Shown: positions 38,780-50,409, counted from the first letter of the stretch. The stretch is DNA of 55,381 nucleotides from Mesostigma viride (GCA_009746045.1 RPFO01000777.1:27501-82881); one strand, 5' to 3'. Made by a program: numbers and translations. Notes: a model not told the origin generated them from the sequence alone.

Positions 38780-39153
38780 TGTCGTGGGCGCGGCAGCCAT
38801 GCACAGGCTGTCACACAATAAAATCACGTGCGAACGTGAATTTTGCTTCGTCCGTCGGTACCGACTGCACCCAAAATACCCTGTACCCCCTCACCTTGGA
38901 CGGTCCAGAACACCTATTAAACTTTGTCAAAAGTATGCAAACCCTAGTACCATGCTGTGCAGAAACTTATAAACTTTCAATCTTCTCAGCTAAACTTTTC
39001 CTAATTCTCAATATATAGTTTTCGCGCAATTTGGTCCCCCGCGGAGCAGCCGATGCATCGGCTGCAAGTCGATTTTTGGCGGAAAATCGGCTGCAAGACC
39101 AATGAGGGGTTAACGTTTCGTCTAAGCGGCATTGCGCCGGCCCCGCCGACAAG

Positions 39154-40261
39154 ATGGACAGCCAGATCCCTCCGCCTGCGGCTCCATTTTCCAGCGAGGT
39201 TTTCCGTGAGGACGACCCCCTTGACGACGAAGAGGACGACGCCATCTACAACGCTGCGTTTAACCCAGCGGACTTCATGCCTGGCGATCGGGCTGTCGCC
39301 GAACACCGGTTCCTTTCGCTTACCGCCGAGCAGGCACAGGATGTCCTGCGCCACCTGCACGCCAACGGCAAGGAGATATATTTTCCCAGCACGCCTAGCT
39401 GGCGGGACCATTACCATATGGCGGATCTCGTCGACCTGGAGCTGCCACAGCTTCGTCTTTCTGTTTTTCTGAGCTACGCGCAGGCCCCTTGCCTCCGGGC
39501 ACTTGTTGCCGCTTTCGAGGATGCCGATTGCACCGCCAATACCCCCATTGCTTCCCCGGACGCAACCCTGCGCCAGCTCAACCAGAAAGTCGACGACATG
39601 GCCGCTCAACTCGGCGCCCTATCCATTGCTATCCGCCAAGACACTGCTGAGCTCCACTCCAGCATTGCCGAGGCCTCAAGGCCGCCATGACCAGCCCGCC
39701 CCAGACAGCTGCCCCCGCACCCACCAGCTACGCTAACATGGTGATCGAAACAGACCGACATTGCCAACCTGATGGAGGATGCCGCACGCAGGGGGGCTGC
39801 AGCCCACAAGACTGCTGTCGAGGAGGACCAGCGCTCACGCAGTATAGTGGTCCGGTAATTCCAGGTACGTCGCGCAGCAGCCAGAAACGGACCTGATGCT
39901 AGCGCAACGCCTGTATCACAGCCTCATCGTGGGCCGGCTGCAGCTGGGCAACGAATGCATCCGCATTGAGTCGGCAGCCTGGATGGCGGGCCAGCCTGGC
40001 CCCATCCGGGTGGCCTTCGCGAATGTGGCCAGCAAGGTGAAGGTACTCCAGGCCCGCAAGCTCCTAGGCGGGAGAAACGCGCCGAGCCTCGACGACCTCC
40101 TCTCCCCGGCCCAGCTAGTCATCAAGAACGGTCTGCTGGGCAGCAACGTGGCTATCAAGGCCAGGCACGACGGCCAGAAGGTCTACGTCCGCCTCGTCCA
40201 CGACACCCCCGTGCTCTTCATCTACGGCCAGCGCACGGATGTGCAGGCTCCCAACAATTAA
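39154..40261 (+). pseudogene. LINE ORF1 (coiled coil and RRM-like region), broken
   Basis: First part 39154-39690 (MDSQIPPPAAPFSSEVFRED) ends with a heptad-like helix (LRQLNQKVDDMAAQLGALSI). Then a different frame reads DIANLMEDAARRGAAAHKTA and RSRSIVVR to a TAA. The last part, 39896-40261, reads LYHSLIVGRLQLGNECIRIE and GPIRVAFANVASKVKVLQAR, typical of LINE ORF1 nucleic-acid-binding regions (RRM plus C-terminal domain). At least one frameshift and one stop break the chain. A partial second copy lies at 50410-50870. Confidence 0.65.
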
Positions 40262-40420
40262 GCGGCACAAGTCGGGCCGTCCCAGGCCCGCCCCAGCTGC
40301 GTCATCATCGTCCACGCACGTCCCCGGTATGGAGGGCGCCCGGTAAGGGCACACCCTCGCGGCCTCGCGGTACAATAGGCTTTGGGCACAGCCTTTATAA
40401 ACAAGCCCCTTTCCATCCTC

Positions 40421-42208
40421 ATGTCGCACCGTGCGAGCATGATGAGGATGCAAGGTCGCCAGGCACGCCACGGTCAACCTTCCCGCCAATTTACCAGCCT
40501 CACACGCCTCCTAGCCCGCCTTGAGCGGGATGAGGCCCAGTCGACACGCCGGCGACCCCAGCCAGGACGGAGACGACGCATATCCGTCCTGAAAGAAAGC
40601 CTCCATGCGTTGACAAGCATTAACCCCAATCGCCACCCTCCCCCCCCCCCCCCCCCACCCACACCTCCAGCACTACCCTTCTCCACCCCCACCCCCACCC
40701 CCACCCCCCCGCTAATAGGGCAACGGCCCATTCTTGGTATTGCAAGTTTTAACGTGCGCACCCTCCCTGCAGATCCTTCTACGAGCGGCGGCACCCCAGC
40801 ACGCCAACGCGTCGACGAGCTGATCGCCCTGTGCGCCGACAACAAGATCGCTGTTCTTGGAGTCCAGGAGCACCGACGCACCGTTGACCCTCAGCACGCG
40901 GTCAACGGTCTGCTGGTCGACGACCTGCGCGCAGGCTGGCGGTTCCACTATGGTGGCGGCGACGCGCCGGGCCAAGGTGGTGTGGGCCTCTTGTGCTCGC
41001 CGGCAGCATCAGAGCAGCTCCAGTCCATCGTGCTGCGGTCCCCGCGTGTGCTAGTGGCCACTTTTTCGGCCACTGAGGGCCATTCACACCACACGCTAAC
41101 CGTTATCGTGGGATATGCACCACATGCGGGTCGAGCTCAGGCGGAACGTGAGGCCTTCTTCGACGCCCTCAAGGAGGAGGAGGCCAACATCCCAGCTCGG
41201 CACTTCCTGGTTATGCTGCTCGACGCCAACGCCACGCTGCCAGTTGGCACTGGGGGCGCTCAGTATTCCCCAACCAACACGACAGCCAACGGTAACACGC
41301 CTTTATTTGCGAATCTGCTGGCAGAATCTGCGCTGGTTGCATGCAATGCTTCTTTCGCACGCCCCGCTGAGCAGCTGGCCACCTTTTTTGGGCCGTCGGA
41401 TCGGGTGGTGTGCCTTGATTATGTCTGTGTACGTCGGGCTCAGCGCCCCTCAGTTGTCGATGCTCGCGTCCTGCAAGATTCTGTCAGCACGGTGGAATCT
41501 GATCATCGTCTCGTGCTCGCTCGCATCAGATTGCGGTTTCCTGGGGTGAAACCGTCGCGACAGCTGGCACCTCAGCCAGATCTGAAAGTGCTCCGGATTG
41601 TGCTGAAGGATGCCGACAAGATGTCAGCAGCAGAGCAGGCCGCTATGTCGCACAGGGATGATTTCCTGGCCGTATTCGACGCCGGGGCAGCCGACAGCAG
41701 TTACACGCCATTCCGCCGCCGGGGATATTTCAGTGATCCTCCGTGGTGTCGCCGCCAAGTATCGCCTGGCTGCCCGCACCCTCCCCACCTTGCCTCCGCG
41801 CGGCAGCTTGCTGTCCACCGTCACGCACCGACAGTGGTCGCCGCCAGGCAGATGCTCCGCCGCAACAGAGATCCGATCGCCAAACCTGGGCTGCAAGCAG
41901 CTCTGAGGGCCGCCTACGAGCAGGCTGAGAAGGCAGATGCTCAGCAGATGGTCAAGGACCTGCGCAGCTGCCAGCAGAAGCACGACGGCAAGGGGGCCTG
42001 GTTCTGGTACAAGCGCCTCGGGCACCCGGACGGCCTCGGCCGGCCCCACCGCCACGACGTCCCCGGCGCCCCAGCCAAGCGGCTTCGTACCTGGGCCACG
42101 GCCACGGCCGAGGTCGTGGGGACAGCTGCGCCGCCCCCCCCTGCTCCCAGCCGCCGCCGCCCGCCCGGCCGCCCTGGCCGGCCCCGCTGGGCCCCCGGCC
42201 CCGCCTAG
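40421..42208 (+). pseudogene. LINE ORF2, N-terminal endonuclease part
   Basis: From the ATG at 40421 (MSHRASMMRMQGRQARHGQP). After a basic region and a Pro run come the endonuclease/exonuclease/phosphatase motifs: ASFNVRTL, VLGVQEHR, VIVGYAPHAG, LLDANATLP, LDYVCV and ESDHRLVLARI, which match the usual order of catalytic Asn, Glu, Tyr, Asp, Asp and His in LINE endonucleases. A spacer follows (AAYEQAEKADAQQMVKDLRS). The frame is lost in a C-rich stretch between about 42110 and 42190, and the RT continues in another frame. Confidence 0.8.
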
Positions 42209-43611
42209 GTCAGCGGCGGACTACCTAGTCCCCCCGCTGGTCGGCCCACTTGGCGACCCGTCTGACATGCCTCCTTTCACCTCTCGCGAGGTCACGGAGG
42301 CGGTCCAGCGCCTGCGTTATGACGCAGCCACCGGCTCTGACGAGATTCCGGCCGCAGTTGTAAAACTTGCAGCCGAATTCGAGGACACAGGTGTTATGCT
42401 GCTCTTCCGGGACATCTGCAACCGCCTTCTGCTGTCGTCGCAACCACCTCCAGCGGCCTGGCAACACAGTTTTCGCACGATGCTGTACAAGAACAAGGGG
42501 TCGCCTGCCGACCCCGGCAACTACAGAGGGGTGTGCATTCAAAGTGCCCCCCTCAAGCTTCTTATGCGGCTCATCCTGAACCGCCTGCGCACGGCCCTGG
42601 ACGGTCACCTCAGCGAGACTCAGCACGGCTTCCGTTCAGGTCGCAACACAGTACAGGCGCTCTTCGCTACTCGCCGACTGGTGGAGGAACTGCAACGCCT
42701 TCAGCCTGGTGAGTCCCCTTTGCACCTTGTGCTGGTGGACTTCATCAAAGCCTTCGATTCGGTTTTCTGGCCTGCGCTTTGGGACATCCTCGAGTTGTTC
42801 CGGATCCCCCGCCCCCTGATTGCTGTCATCCGCAACCTGTATGAAGGGTCCACCACTTCGGTGCGCACTTCTTACGGGACCACGCCCCCATGCCCTTTAC
42901 AGAAGGGTGTGTGGCAGGGCTGCGTGCTGTCGCCCTACCTGTTCATTATTGTTGTCGAATACGTAATGATTCAGGCGCGCAAGCGATTTGCCCGCATCGT
43001 GGGCAGGGAACCAGGAGTGCAGGTTGCTAACAAATTCTGGCATGGCGGTGCGGACACGGAGATTCGGCTAGCAGACATCATTTACGCAGACGACACCACC
43101 CTCTTCGAGGACACTGAGCACGTGCAGACATGGCTTGACTGCCTGGCTCTCGAGGCCCGTGCAGTGGGGCTTGAGGTCAGCAAGAAGACAGAGGCCCTGG
43201 CGGTTGGGCTCACCACCCACCGCCGCCCCTCTATCTCCTAGACGGCTCTCGAGTCCTGTATCGGGACCGCGTTAAGCTGCTGGGCAGCCTGCTCCCCAGC
43301 TGCGAGGTGATGTGGACCATCGCATCTCCCTCGCCTGGCACGCTTTACGCCAGTACCGGGCCCTGTGGCGCAAGCCCCTGGGCAAGATCGAGAAACAGGA
43401 CCTGTTCAAGGTCCTCGTCCTTCCTGTTCTCACGTATGGCGCCGAGACGTGGACCCTCACCGCCGACCTGGCCCGCAAGCTGGACGGCGCGGTCACCAGC
43501 ATGCTGCGTTCCATTTTCAGAGTAGGATATGCTGCTCATGTCCGCAATGAGGACCTGTACCAGGGCATGCCCTATATCACCAGCACATTAAGCAACGCCG
43601 CCTGCAGCTAG
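42209..43611 (+). pseudogene. LINE ORF2, reverse transcriptase and C-terminal part
   Basis: The RT reads in a different frame from the endonuclease: TSREVTEAVQRLRYDAATGS, NYRGVCIQSAPLKLLMRLI, LSETQHGFRSGRNTVQALF, LVDFIKAFDSVFW, GVWQGCVLSPYLFIIVVEYV and catalytic IIYADDTTL, to a stop at 43241. After a further frame change near 43250-43305 come RDRVKLLGSLLPSCE and RISLAWHALRQYRALWRK, then VLPVLTYGAETWTLTADLA and later MLRSIFRV, the usual LINE C-terminal region. Fragments of the same RT occur at 22282-22720 and of the C-terminal part at 21180-21603. Confidence 0.8.
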
Positions 43612-44104
43612 TAGTAGGGCACCTAGCTCGCACCAACCAGGTAGACACCTCACGTGGCCCCCCCAGGACTGCGACCAGCCCAGCCTGGCCGGCACCTCCT
43701 GACGTGGGCTGGGCCCAGTGATGTTAGACGCCGCAAGGCCCGCACCTTCAAAGAACAGCTAGTAGAGGACATGGGGGGCCTAGGCCTCTCCGTGATTTGG
43801 AAGAAGATGATGGACAAGGCCAAGTGGGCCCAGGTCATAGAGGACAACGAGCCCCCCCAGTGGGGAAGCGCCCGCGTGTGCAATCCCGTGGGAGGCACGC
43901 CAGATAGCTCCCCTAGGGCAGCGTGCGGCTGTCTAGATATATATGTTGTAGTTAGAATGCTGTTAGATAGATGTCATAGGTAGCGGATGTAGATAGCTTA
44001 GACCGGTAGGACTGTTTGCACCCATCCACCCATCCATCGGGGTTAATGCTCCGTGACTCCCCAACGGGAGCACGAGACTAATTAATTAATTAATTAATCT
44101 AGTG

Positions 44105-44600
44105 CTTAATGGTTGGGGAATGATGCAGACGATATTTGTTTAAACTTTTGTGTAATTATTTTTTCTAATGAGATTAGCGTAGTACTCCATGGCATGCCTT
44201 TGCGGATGACACGCAAGTACTTACTTATGTGTCTTCCTGATCTGTGCGGTTCTGGCAAAGATGACGTGAATGCATGCCAATGCGAGCTTAATGAGGAGCC
44301 ATGCAATGAGAAGCGGCTGGCATGGCAGCTAGAATCACAGTATCCACACGGACACAGCACATACCCTTGATCTCAGCATGCATGAGATTAATTAATTACT
44401 TAGTCTCATGCATGAGATATACTCTCCAGCAAAGGCGTTACAAACATTTGATTGATATTTTTCTCATATTAAACTCATACTACCTAACCCTAGATGGCTT
44501 TACACGATGTCATTTCGCGTTGTTTTCTCTGCAACGCAGTCGAGAGACTTGAAATTTCTGACCCGACAGCTACTAGTTGTTTCGCTTAATAAATAGCACG
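44105..44600. other. No gene recognised (3' flank of the elongase gene)
   Basis: AT-rich region between the LINE tail and the stop of the elongase. It probably includes the elongase 3' UTR on the minus strand. No ladder of exon-edge copies is visible. Confidence 0.4.
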
Positions 44601-44601
44601 A

Positions 44602-45807
44602 TCATGACTCCTTGAGCTTGCTCCCCTGCGCCTGCGCGAGCGCCTCTTGCTCGAGCGCGCGCTTGGTGCGGCTGCTGTAGTTCTGGCTGTAGAAGTTGCT
44701 GAACAGGATCACGAATATGATCGACTGGAACAGCAGCTGGTAGACCGAGATGCGCGGCCGGAAGCAGTCCTTGGACAGCAGCACCGCGCACTCAAACAGG
44801 TACATCCCAAACTGGACCAGCTGGAAGCGTGTGATGAACTTGCGGAAGTAGCGCTTGCCGGGGTAGTCGCCGAGCGACGACAGAAAGTAGTGCGCATACA
44901 TGAACACGTGGACGAGCGAGTTGAGGAAACAGACGAACCAGGCCTCGCCACCTGGGCCGTAGCGCACGTTCAGGTACCAGACGGGGAAGAACGTAGTCGC
45001 GTGGTGGTACACATGGAGGAAGTTGAGCTGCTTGTCGTTCTTCTTGAGGATGATGATGACCGTGTCCAGGAACTCGTACCCTTTGGACAGGTAGTGGATC
45101 CACAGGACGCGGGCCAGCCGGCGGCCGGACTCGGTCTGCCAGGTGTCGTCGCCGAGGCCCTCAACGGGCTGGCAGAAAGGGCGGAACCCGGTCTCGCGCC
45201 AGTGGAAGTTGAGGTATGCCTGGGAGGCCGTCTCGACGACCATGTAGAGGGAGAGGCACAGGAGGAAGGCGTTGTGGACCAGTGAGACTGGGGGACGGGC
45301 GCGTTGGTGATGTTTGGCACGTGGCACGTGGCAGGTTTGTTGGTGATGTGGCGAGGGAGGACAGGAGCACGGACGAGCATCACGCGTCGTGTCAGCCCAA
45401 GATGCATGCAAGAGGGGCAAGTTGGAAGCTTATAGAAGCCTGACCGGCGGGTAGGGAAAGGCCGGAGCTTCAAGGAGCCTCGAAGCGCGGGGCGGCATGA
45501 AAAAGACGCGCAAGAGTAATACACGACAAGTTGCATCGAGTAACCACGCACCTGCGCGGAGCTGGAACGGCTGGCGTCGTTTCATGAACGAGTAACCGCC
45601 GAAGACGAAGAGAAGGTATACAGCGGTCAGCAGCAGTGGTTGCCACGGCTCCATGAAATAGTAGTCCTTCACTCGCTTATCCGGCCCGGGAGAGAAGAAG
45701 TATTCAGCCCACTCAGCCCATTCTTTTTCTTGGCCCCCCGAAGTGGTTACGCTTGGCATTTCTATTTCCTTCTCAAGGGGAAGCCCTGCATTAACTGCGC
45801 CCTCCAT
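44602..45807 (-). CDS. ELO-family very-long-chain fatty-acid elongase (3-ketoacyl-CoA condensing enzyme)
   Basis: Two exons, 45807-45552 and 45287-44602, separated by a 264-bp GT-AG intron (donor GTGCGT, acceptor CCCCCAG) in phase 1, giving 313 residues. It catalyses the condensation step of fatty-acyl-CoA elongation in the ER membrane. Family signatures are complete: KGYEFLDT at 154-161, the histidine box QLNFLHVYHH ending at 181, NSLVHVFMYAHYF at 208-220 and TRFQLVQF at 238-245. Hydrophobic segments fit a multi-pass membrane protein. The C-terminus KLKES fits the KXKXX ER-retrieval signal. The HVYHH box is the form common in polyunsaturated and monounsaturated elongases, but substrate cannot be fixed from sequence. 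The start ATG opens an acidic N-terminus (MEGAVNAGLPLEKEIEMPSV). Confidence 0.92.
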
Positions 45808-46630
45808 GACTGGCTGAACAGACTTGAAAATGTTGATATTGACAACCCACTATACGCAATGCGCTACATGCATACGTTCCCTTTGAGTAACCGGAGAGGG
45901 CAATGCCAAGCTGCATGTACTTGGCGGCTTATCTAACCTTGACATCTCCTTAATGGTACTTTTTCGCCAGTCAAATGACCAAGTTATCTGCCAACCTCTC
46001 CACGGGTCGCCGGCCAACGGGCGCAAAACCAGGGGTCTCTACCGGCTGCAGCGATACGTTTGTCTACGCCAAAATATGGATTCCTAATGATTCACGAGCG
46101 ATTGGGATCTTGACAATCATCCGGCAACGCAGATCTCGCAATGCCCGTAATGGAGTTGGCCACTAAATAAACGGTGCTGCTGGCTCGTCGCTGCGGACGC
46201 CATGCCGTGCCATGAGTTGCTCAGCTGGCGACGAGGAGCTGTTGGGCGTCCTACCTGGCACGGTCATGACCGCGCTCGCCCATGGTCAATCTGTACGACT
46301 AACTTGGGACCCTGATTCAATGTGTAAAGCTTTTTGGATCTAAACATGGGAGCATTAAACAAGTCGCCGTATGGTCAAGGGCCTCCAGCATCGTCCAAGA
46401 TGAATAAACTCAAACGGCGCGGGAATACTGTACTGTACAGGTAATAAACATTGCCCCCCCCCAAAAAAAAAACGTGAAAAATATTATGCTACAGTACTGA
46501 TGTTGTTGTTGTGGCCCACGCCGCACATATGCTACTGTAAACTTTCTTACTTCAGTATCTCACTGACTAGTTTGGACTAGTCTCACTGACTAGTTTGGAC
46601 GAGTGCGGCCATGAAGAAAAAAAGTTCACG
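45808..46630. other. Intergenic, between divergent elongase and ZPR1-like genes
   Basis: No protein-like frame. A C-run followed by poly-A lies near 46457-46472. Presumably holds the elongase promoter; no element is clear enough to call. Confidence 0.4.
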
Positions 46631-46633
46631 GTA

Positions 46634-46857
46634 CAGTCATTCACGCCTTAAGTTGGGTTGGCTAAGTTGGGTTCACGCCTTAAGGTGGGTCGAATTGAAT
46701 TCCGGCGTTCTAAGTTCAAAGTAGTTCAGAATACTATGTTTTATTATCTTTAGTTCAAATTAGTGGAATTTAGTAGAGTCATTCACGCCTTAAGTTGGGT
46801 TCACGCCTTAAGGGTTGAGGGAGAAACCACGAACCCAACTTAAGGCGTGAATGACTG
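46634..46857. mobile_element. Tc1/mariner-type MITE, 224 bp, TA target-site duplication
   Basis: It begins CAGTCATTCACGCCTTAAG and ends with the perfect complement (CTTAAGGCGTGAATGACTG); the inverted repeat covers about 27 bp. TA flanks it on both sides (46632-46633 and 46858-46859). CAGT termini with TA duplication are the Tc1/mariner signature. The GCCTTAAGTTGGGTT motif is repeated internally. No coding capacity. Confidence 0.85.
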
Positions 46858-46859
46858 TA

Positions 46860-47429
46860 CCTCTTAACCTAACGATGTTCCCTTTATGCACTACTAGGCA
46901 TTTCAGGCTATTTTTGGCATACCTGGGTTAACTTAACTGTTATACAGTATGGAAATAAACTAACACCCATTTCACCGGAAAAGATATTCCCTTTATCAAA
47001 AATAGTTAAAATACCCATTTACCCGGAAAAGTTAACGGACGGAAGTTGCGGACGTTAGAATCATCGGATGGTCTTCGGCCAGGGCCCAGAAGGCAGAAGC
47101 GCCCCGAACCACCGAGAACCGGCTGTTGTTGTTGCGACCGGCGAGTTGCAGATCCAGGCATCCAGCCTTCTGAAAGCTCTTCTGAAGTAGCAAAAACGAC
47201 CAGTGCCGACGTAGGCGTGGGTAAACACATCACTGTCCTAAGACAATGGCGAGTGCCCTCTGTTGAGTAAATGAGCAGTTTTATATTCCCCTTATTCTGA
47301 ATAGCAATTTCTGGTGTTTTAGAAGTTCTCAGCGATATCCAATTCGCACAGCCGGTCTTCGCGGCTACACCTGCAGTCATCGGAGGCGCTCCCAGGACCT
47401 TTCTTTACCGATTTGTGGCCTGAGGAGCA
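46860..47429. other. 5' region of gene C; no gene recognised
   Basis: Mixed AT-rich then GC-richer sequence, likely promoter and 5' UTR of the ZPR1-like gene. An upstream non-coding exon is possible but unsupported. Confidence 0.35.
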
Positions 47430-49519
47430 ATGGGTCCGCCGGTTCCAGCTCAGCCTGGTGAACACCATGGTGATCACCATGACAGCATTTTGGATGGATT
47501 CCGTGTCGATATCAGCCATCAGGAAGTTGAACGGGTCATTGACGAGCTTGACCAGATATTCTCCGGCCAGACAGACGAATGGCTCCCCGTGTACAACACC
47601 TGCCTTTTCCTGTGCAGCAGCCTAGGCTATGAAGATATTCCAGAGTTAGAGGACGCCCTTAAGGGTACCTTGTGGGACTTCATGAAGGCCATGCCCCACA
47701 TTTTGCTGAAGGAAGAACAAGGCGAGGACGGCGAAACTAAACAGTACTGGAAATTGCGCCCCCCCCAGGGTGTGCTATCTCGCCGGCCGACAAAGTTGAC
47801 CCTGCACATGAAGTCGCGCAAGGACCTGTACCGGGTATGCCTAAAGTCGGCGTCAGCGCGCATTGAAATTCCGGAGATGGAGTTCGAAATCGGGTCGGAT
47901 GCCAAGCGCCATATTGACACGGTTTACAACCACATCGGTGCAGCGGTACGTTCCGGTTCAGCCCTCTTCCGCTGTTTGTTGGGCTCGTAATTTGCTAGGC
48001 TACTCCTGGTATATCCCGCCATACTAAGGCGTCCAAATTTCCCTAAGGTGTTGGTTGGTGCTCCCAGTATGCCTTGTGGTGTCGCTGAATGAATGAACAT
48101 GATTGACTCCACGTGATTCTTTTCTCTCCTCCTGCTAAATTTGTTTGTAGCGAAAATGTAAAGATCCCCCCGCCCGAATTGCTCTGCCGCCCTTCGCCCA
48201 GTCCTCCCTCTGATGCTCAGTTGCTTTTCCGTTTTCCGACTAGGTATGAATTTTCCAGACCCTTCCCCTCCCCTCCCCCCCCTCCTCCCCTAATACTTCC
48301 TAGAAACCTGTGTGCTGCCATCCCAAATGTGTATCCCTTCTCCCTGCCAGCTCACCTGGTCTCTGCCCTCAACTAAGCATAGTCCTCGCGCCAGCTTACC
48401 CTTTTCTGTTTCGGTAACTCTTTTGGCCAATGTAACTCGTTTGGGAACTAATCAGTCTAAGTTTCGTTGTTGTCCCTCCCATCCAAGCATATGGTGCTGG
48501 AATGTAGTGCATTTCTCTTTAACAGATCAAGTTGATCTTTCCTGTCATTCGATGAACCAGTGTTTTTTTCATCAGCTGCTAGCACCCTTTGGTTAGCTGC
48601 TCCAAAAAGCCAGGGTGACCACAGGGGCATGGGGTCACCTCCACTGATCGTAGTGTTCCCACCAACATTATCGCAAGCCAACACCCAAGAGTAGACCCGA
48701 GAGGGTAGCGCTGAGAAGTGTTTCTCTCCTGCCCCAAACTCAAATACTACAAAACTATTTTCCTGTGGCTGCCCTCCCCCCCCCAAAAAAAAGTATGCGC
48801 ATTTCTCTACCTCAGTGTACACGTCCCTGAACCTGGGCTTTGCTTGCCCCAACTATGTAACTGGTACATTTTTAACTTCTCCTAAATGATTAATCAATAT
48901 TGATGATGGCCTGTGGCTTGTGCCCTCAACACGTCTGCAATCGGGCCAAACACATATCCCTAAGTTCGATAACTTGCTTTCGCAAATCATACTGATTCAT
49001 TCATCTGTAAATGCTCTACCTTGAACAGGTCTGAAGCCTGGGCCTAACATACAAAGCCTGACTTGCTTTGCTTTTGCCCACAACACATCTACAACCTGGG
49101 CCAAACATATAATGCTAGATGACCTTTCCGATCAGACCATATAGACTGTTCAGTCCATTCATCTTTGACTAGTTGTCTCCATGACATCGGCACCTCCAAC
49201 AGGTCTACAACCTGCGCCAAACATTGACACAGTGCTAAATTGCCTTGCTTCACTCTGTGTAATCAATCTGGTACACCTCGCAAACCTCGCCCAGATCTAC
49301 AACCTGGGCCAGTATGTGAGTCGCGCGAGTGACGACCACCTGAGTGATGACCACAAGAACAAGATCATCGACACCGTCACTTGCCTCAACATCCTGCTGG
49401 ACGTCGACGTGCCCTGGACGTTTGTCGTGCACGACCCCAACGGCCACAGCGAGTTCCGGCCCGATGAGGGCATCGAGGTGGAGTACACGGAGGAGGTCGT
49501 CGGCGCCCCCGCAGCATGA
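47430..49519 (+). CDS. Gene C: ZPR1-domain-like protein without zinc finger
   Basis: Two exons, 47430-47945 and 49295-49519, phase 0 at both sides (GCG|GTACGT; CCAG|ATC), giving 246 residues. Residues 123-154 (TLHMKSRKDLYRVCLKSASA, then RIEIPEMEFEI) resemble the ZPR1 segment that leads from the zinc finger to the A/B core (consensus-like KSREDL, then SDTA.IRIPEL). Residues 190-230 (DDHKNKIIDTVTCLNILLDV, then WTFVVHDPNGHSEF) resemble its end (FTLVLDDPAGNSYI). No CxxC pair is present anywhere, so the zinc finger is missing. The N-terminal 110 residues are a different helical region (ELDQIFSGQTDEWLPVYNTC, then PELEDALKGTLWDFMKAMPH). ZPR1 proteins are adaptors around translation factor eEF1A; whether that holds here is unknown. 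Intron and 3' flank carry exon-edge ladders. Confidence 0.65.
48920..49294 (+). repeat. Ladder of four acceptor-edge copies upstream of gene C exon 2
   Basis: The exon starts CCAG|ATCTACAACCTGGGCCA at 49294/49295. Earlier copies: ACGTCTGCAATCGGGCCAAA (about 48931), CAGGTCTGAAGCCTGGGCC (about 49026), ACATCTACAACCTGGGCCAA (about 49084) and CAGGTCTACAACCTGCGCCA (about 49199). Two keep the AG. Spacing is 58-115 bp. Confidence 0.85.
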
Positions 49520-49914
49520 TGGCACTAACTAATCACACGACCACGCGTCGAGACTGAACAAGTCTTGAGTGGACACGTGTGTAGTACTCCTACACACACA
49601 GATCTCGAATGATTTATCTAGTGCAAAATCCGAATGGCTTGCATCACTCCCCGGCAAGGAGAACTTTTGCGGTTGGACTGTAGGTGTCAGCTGGCGATGC
49701 CTTAGTATCCGAGGAGACGCCCGTCCTATAGTCAGCAAAAGTTGGTGCGAGAGGTCCCCAGTTCGATTCCGGCCTGGATTCATTTGCAGATCGCGTTTTC
49801 GGGACCGGCACTGAACGCAAATGGTTTTCACCTTTGCGGCGTGCCAAATCAGAAAATCACACGACGTTGGAACGCCATGCGTCCAGGAAGACTTGTTTAT
49901 TTAATAAACAGTTG

Positions 49915-50190
49915 ACAGAACGCCTGAAGGGATTAAAACTCTATTATGACGTGGAAGACACGGAGGAGGTCGTCGGTGCCTCCGCGGCGTGATGGAAATT
50001 GACTAATCAATGGTTTGACAGAACACCTAACAATTGTACTATGTGAAATACACGGAGTAGGTGGTCGGTGCCCCCTCGGTGTACAGGAATTCAAGTACTA
50101 GAGGAGGCTGTCGGCGCCCCCGCAGCTTGAAAGAAGACCCTGTGATTTAGCTCGGCTAAACAGGCAGTCCTTGGCGCCTCGCAGCTTCAT
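49915..50190 (+). repeat. Ladder of copies of the gene C C-terminal codons and stop, downstream of the stop
   Basis: The last codons (sense ACGGAGGAGGTCGTCGGCGC, then CCCCGCAGCATGA) recur at 49968 (with stop context GCGTGATGG), 50052, 50102 and 50163 with progressive decay. The first two lie in a larger repeated unit that begins TGACAGAACRCCT. Confidence 0.85.
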
Positions 50191-50264
50191 GGATCAAGCT
50201 AGATAACAGACCTGTTGTGGCTATTGGGGCTTTCCTAGAACTAGGAAACCAGCCGCCCTTAATA

Positions 50265-50325
50265 AGTTAATCAATTAATCAAACTCGTGCTCCCGTTGGG
50301 GAGTCACGGAGCCGCCCTTAGTTCT
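50265..50325 (-). mobile_element. LINE 3' terminus fragment, minus strand
   Basis: Contains CTCCCGTTGGGGAGTCACGG, the complement of the 3' end at 44051-44070, next to a degraded (TTAA)n tail. Confidence 0.7.
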
Positions 50326-50409
50326 ACTCATTGTAATTAATTGAGATCCCGGCCGGGTACCATGGGCGCTCAAACATTGAACTCCTGACCCATACTCCAA
50401 CATCGATCA

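Larger units (their letters stand above)
39010..44098 (+). mobile_element. LINE with apurinic-type endonuclease, degenerate, (TAAT)n tail
   Basis: 5' UTR, ORF1 (39154-40261, broken), ORF2 (40421-43611, broken), 3' UTR with hairpin CTCCC-CAAC-GGGAG at 44057-44070 and a (TAAT)n tail at 44080-44098. The same hairpin-plus-tail end occurs at 50265-50325 (minus), and a related one occurs in the copies at 20756 and 21862. Several frameshifts show that it is inactive. Confidence 0.8.

Noticed and set aside
49720-49800. tRNA-like B-box AGTTCGATTCC with a tRNA-like context
   Set aside because: The T stem pairs at only three of five positions and no acceptor stem or A box could be placed; perhaps a SINE relic, too weak to call.
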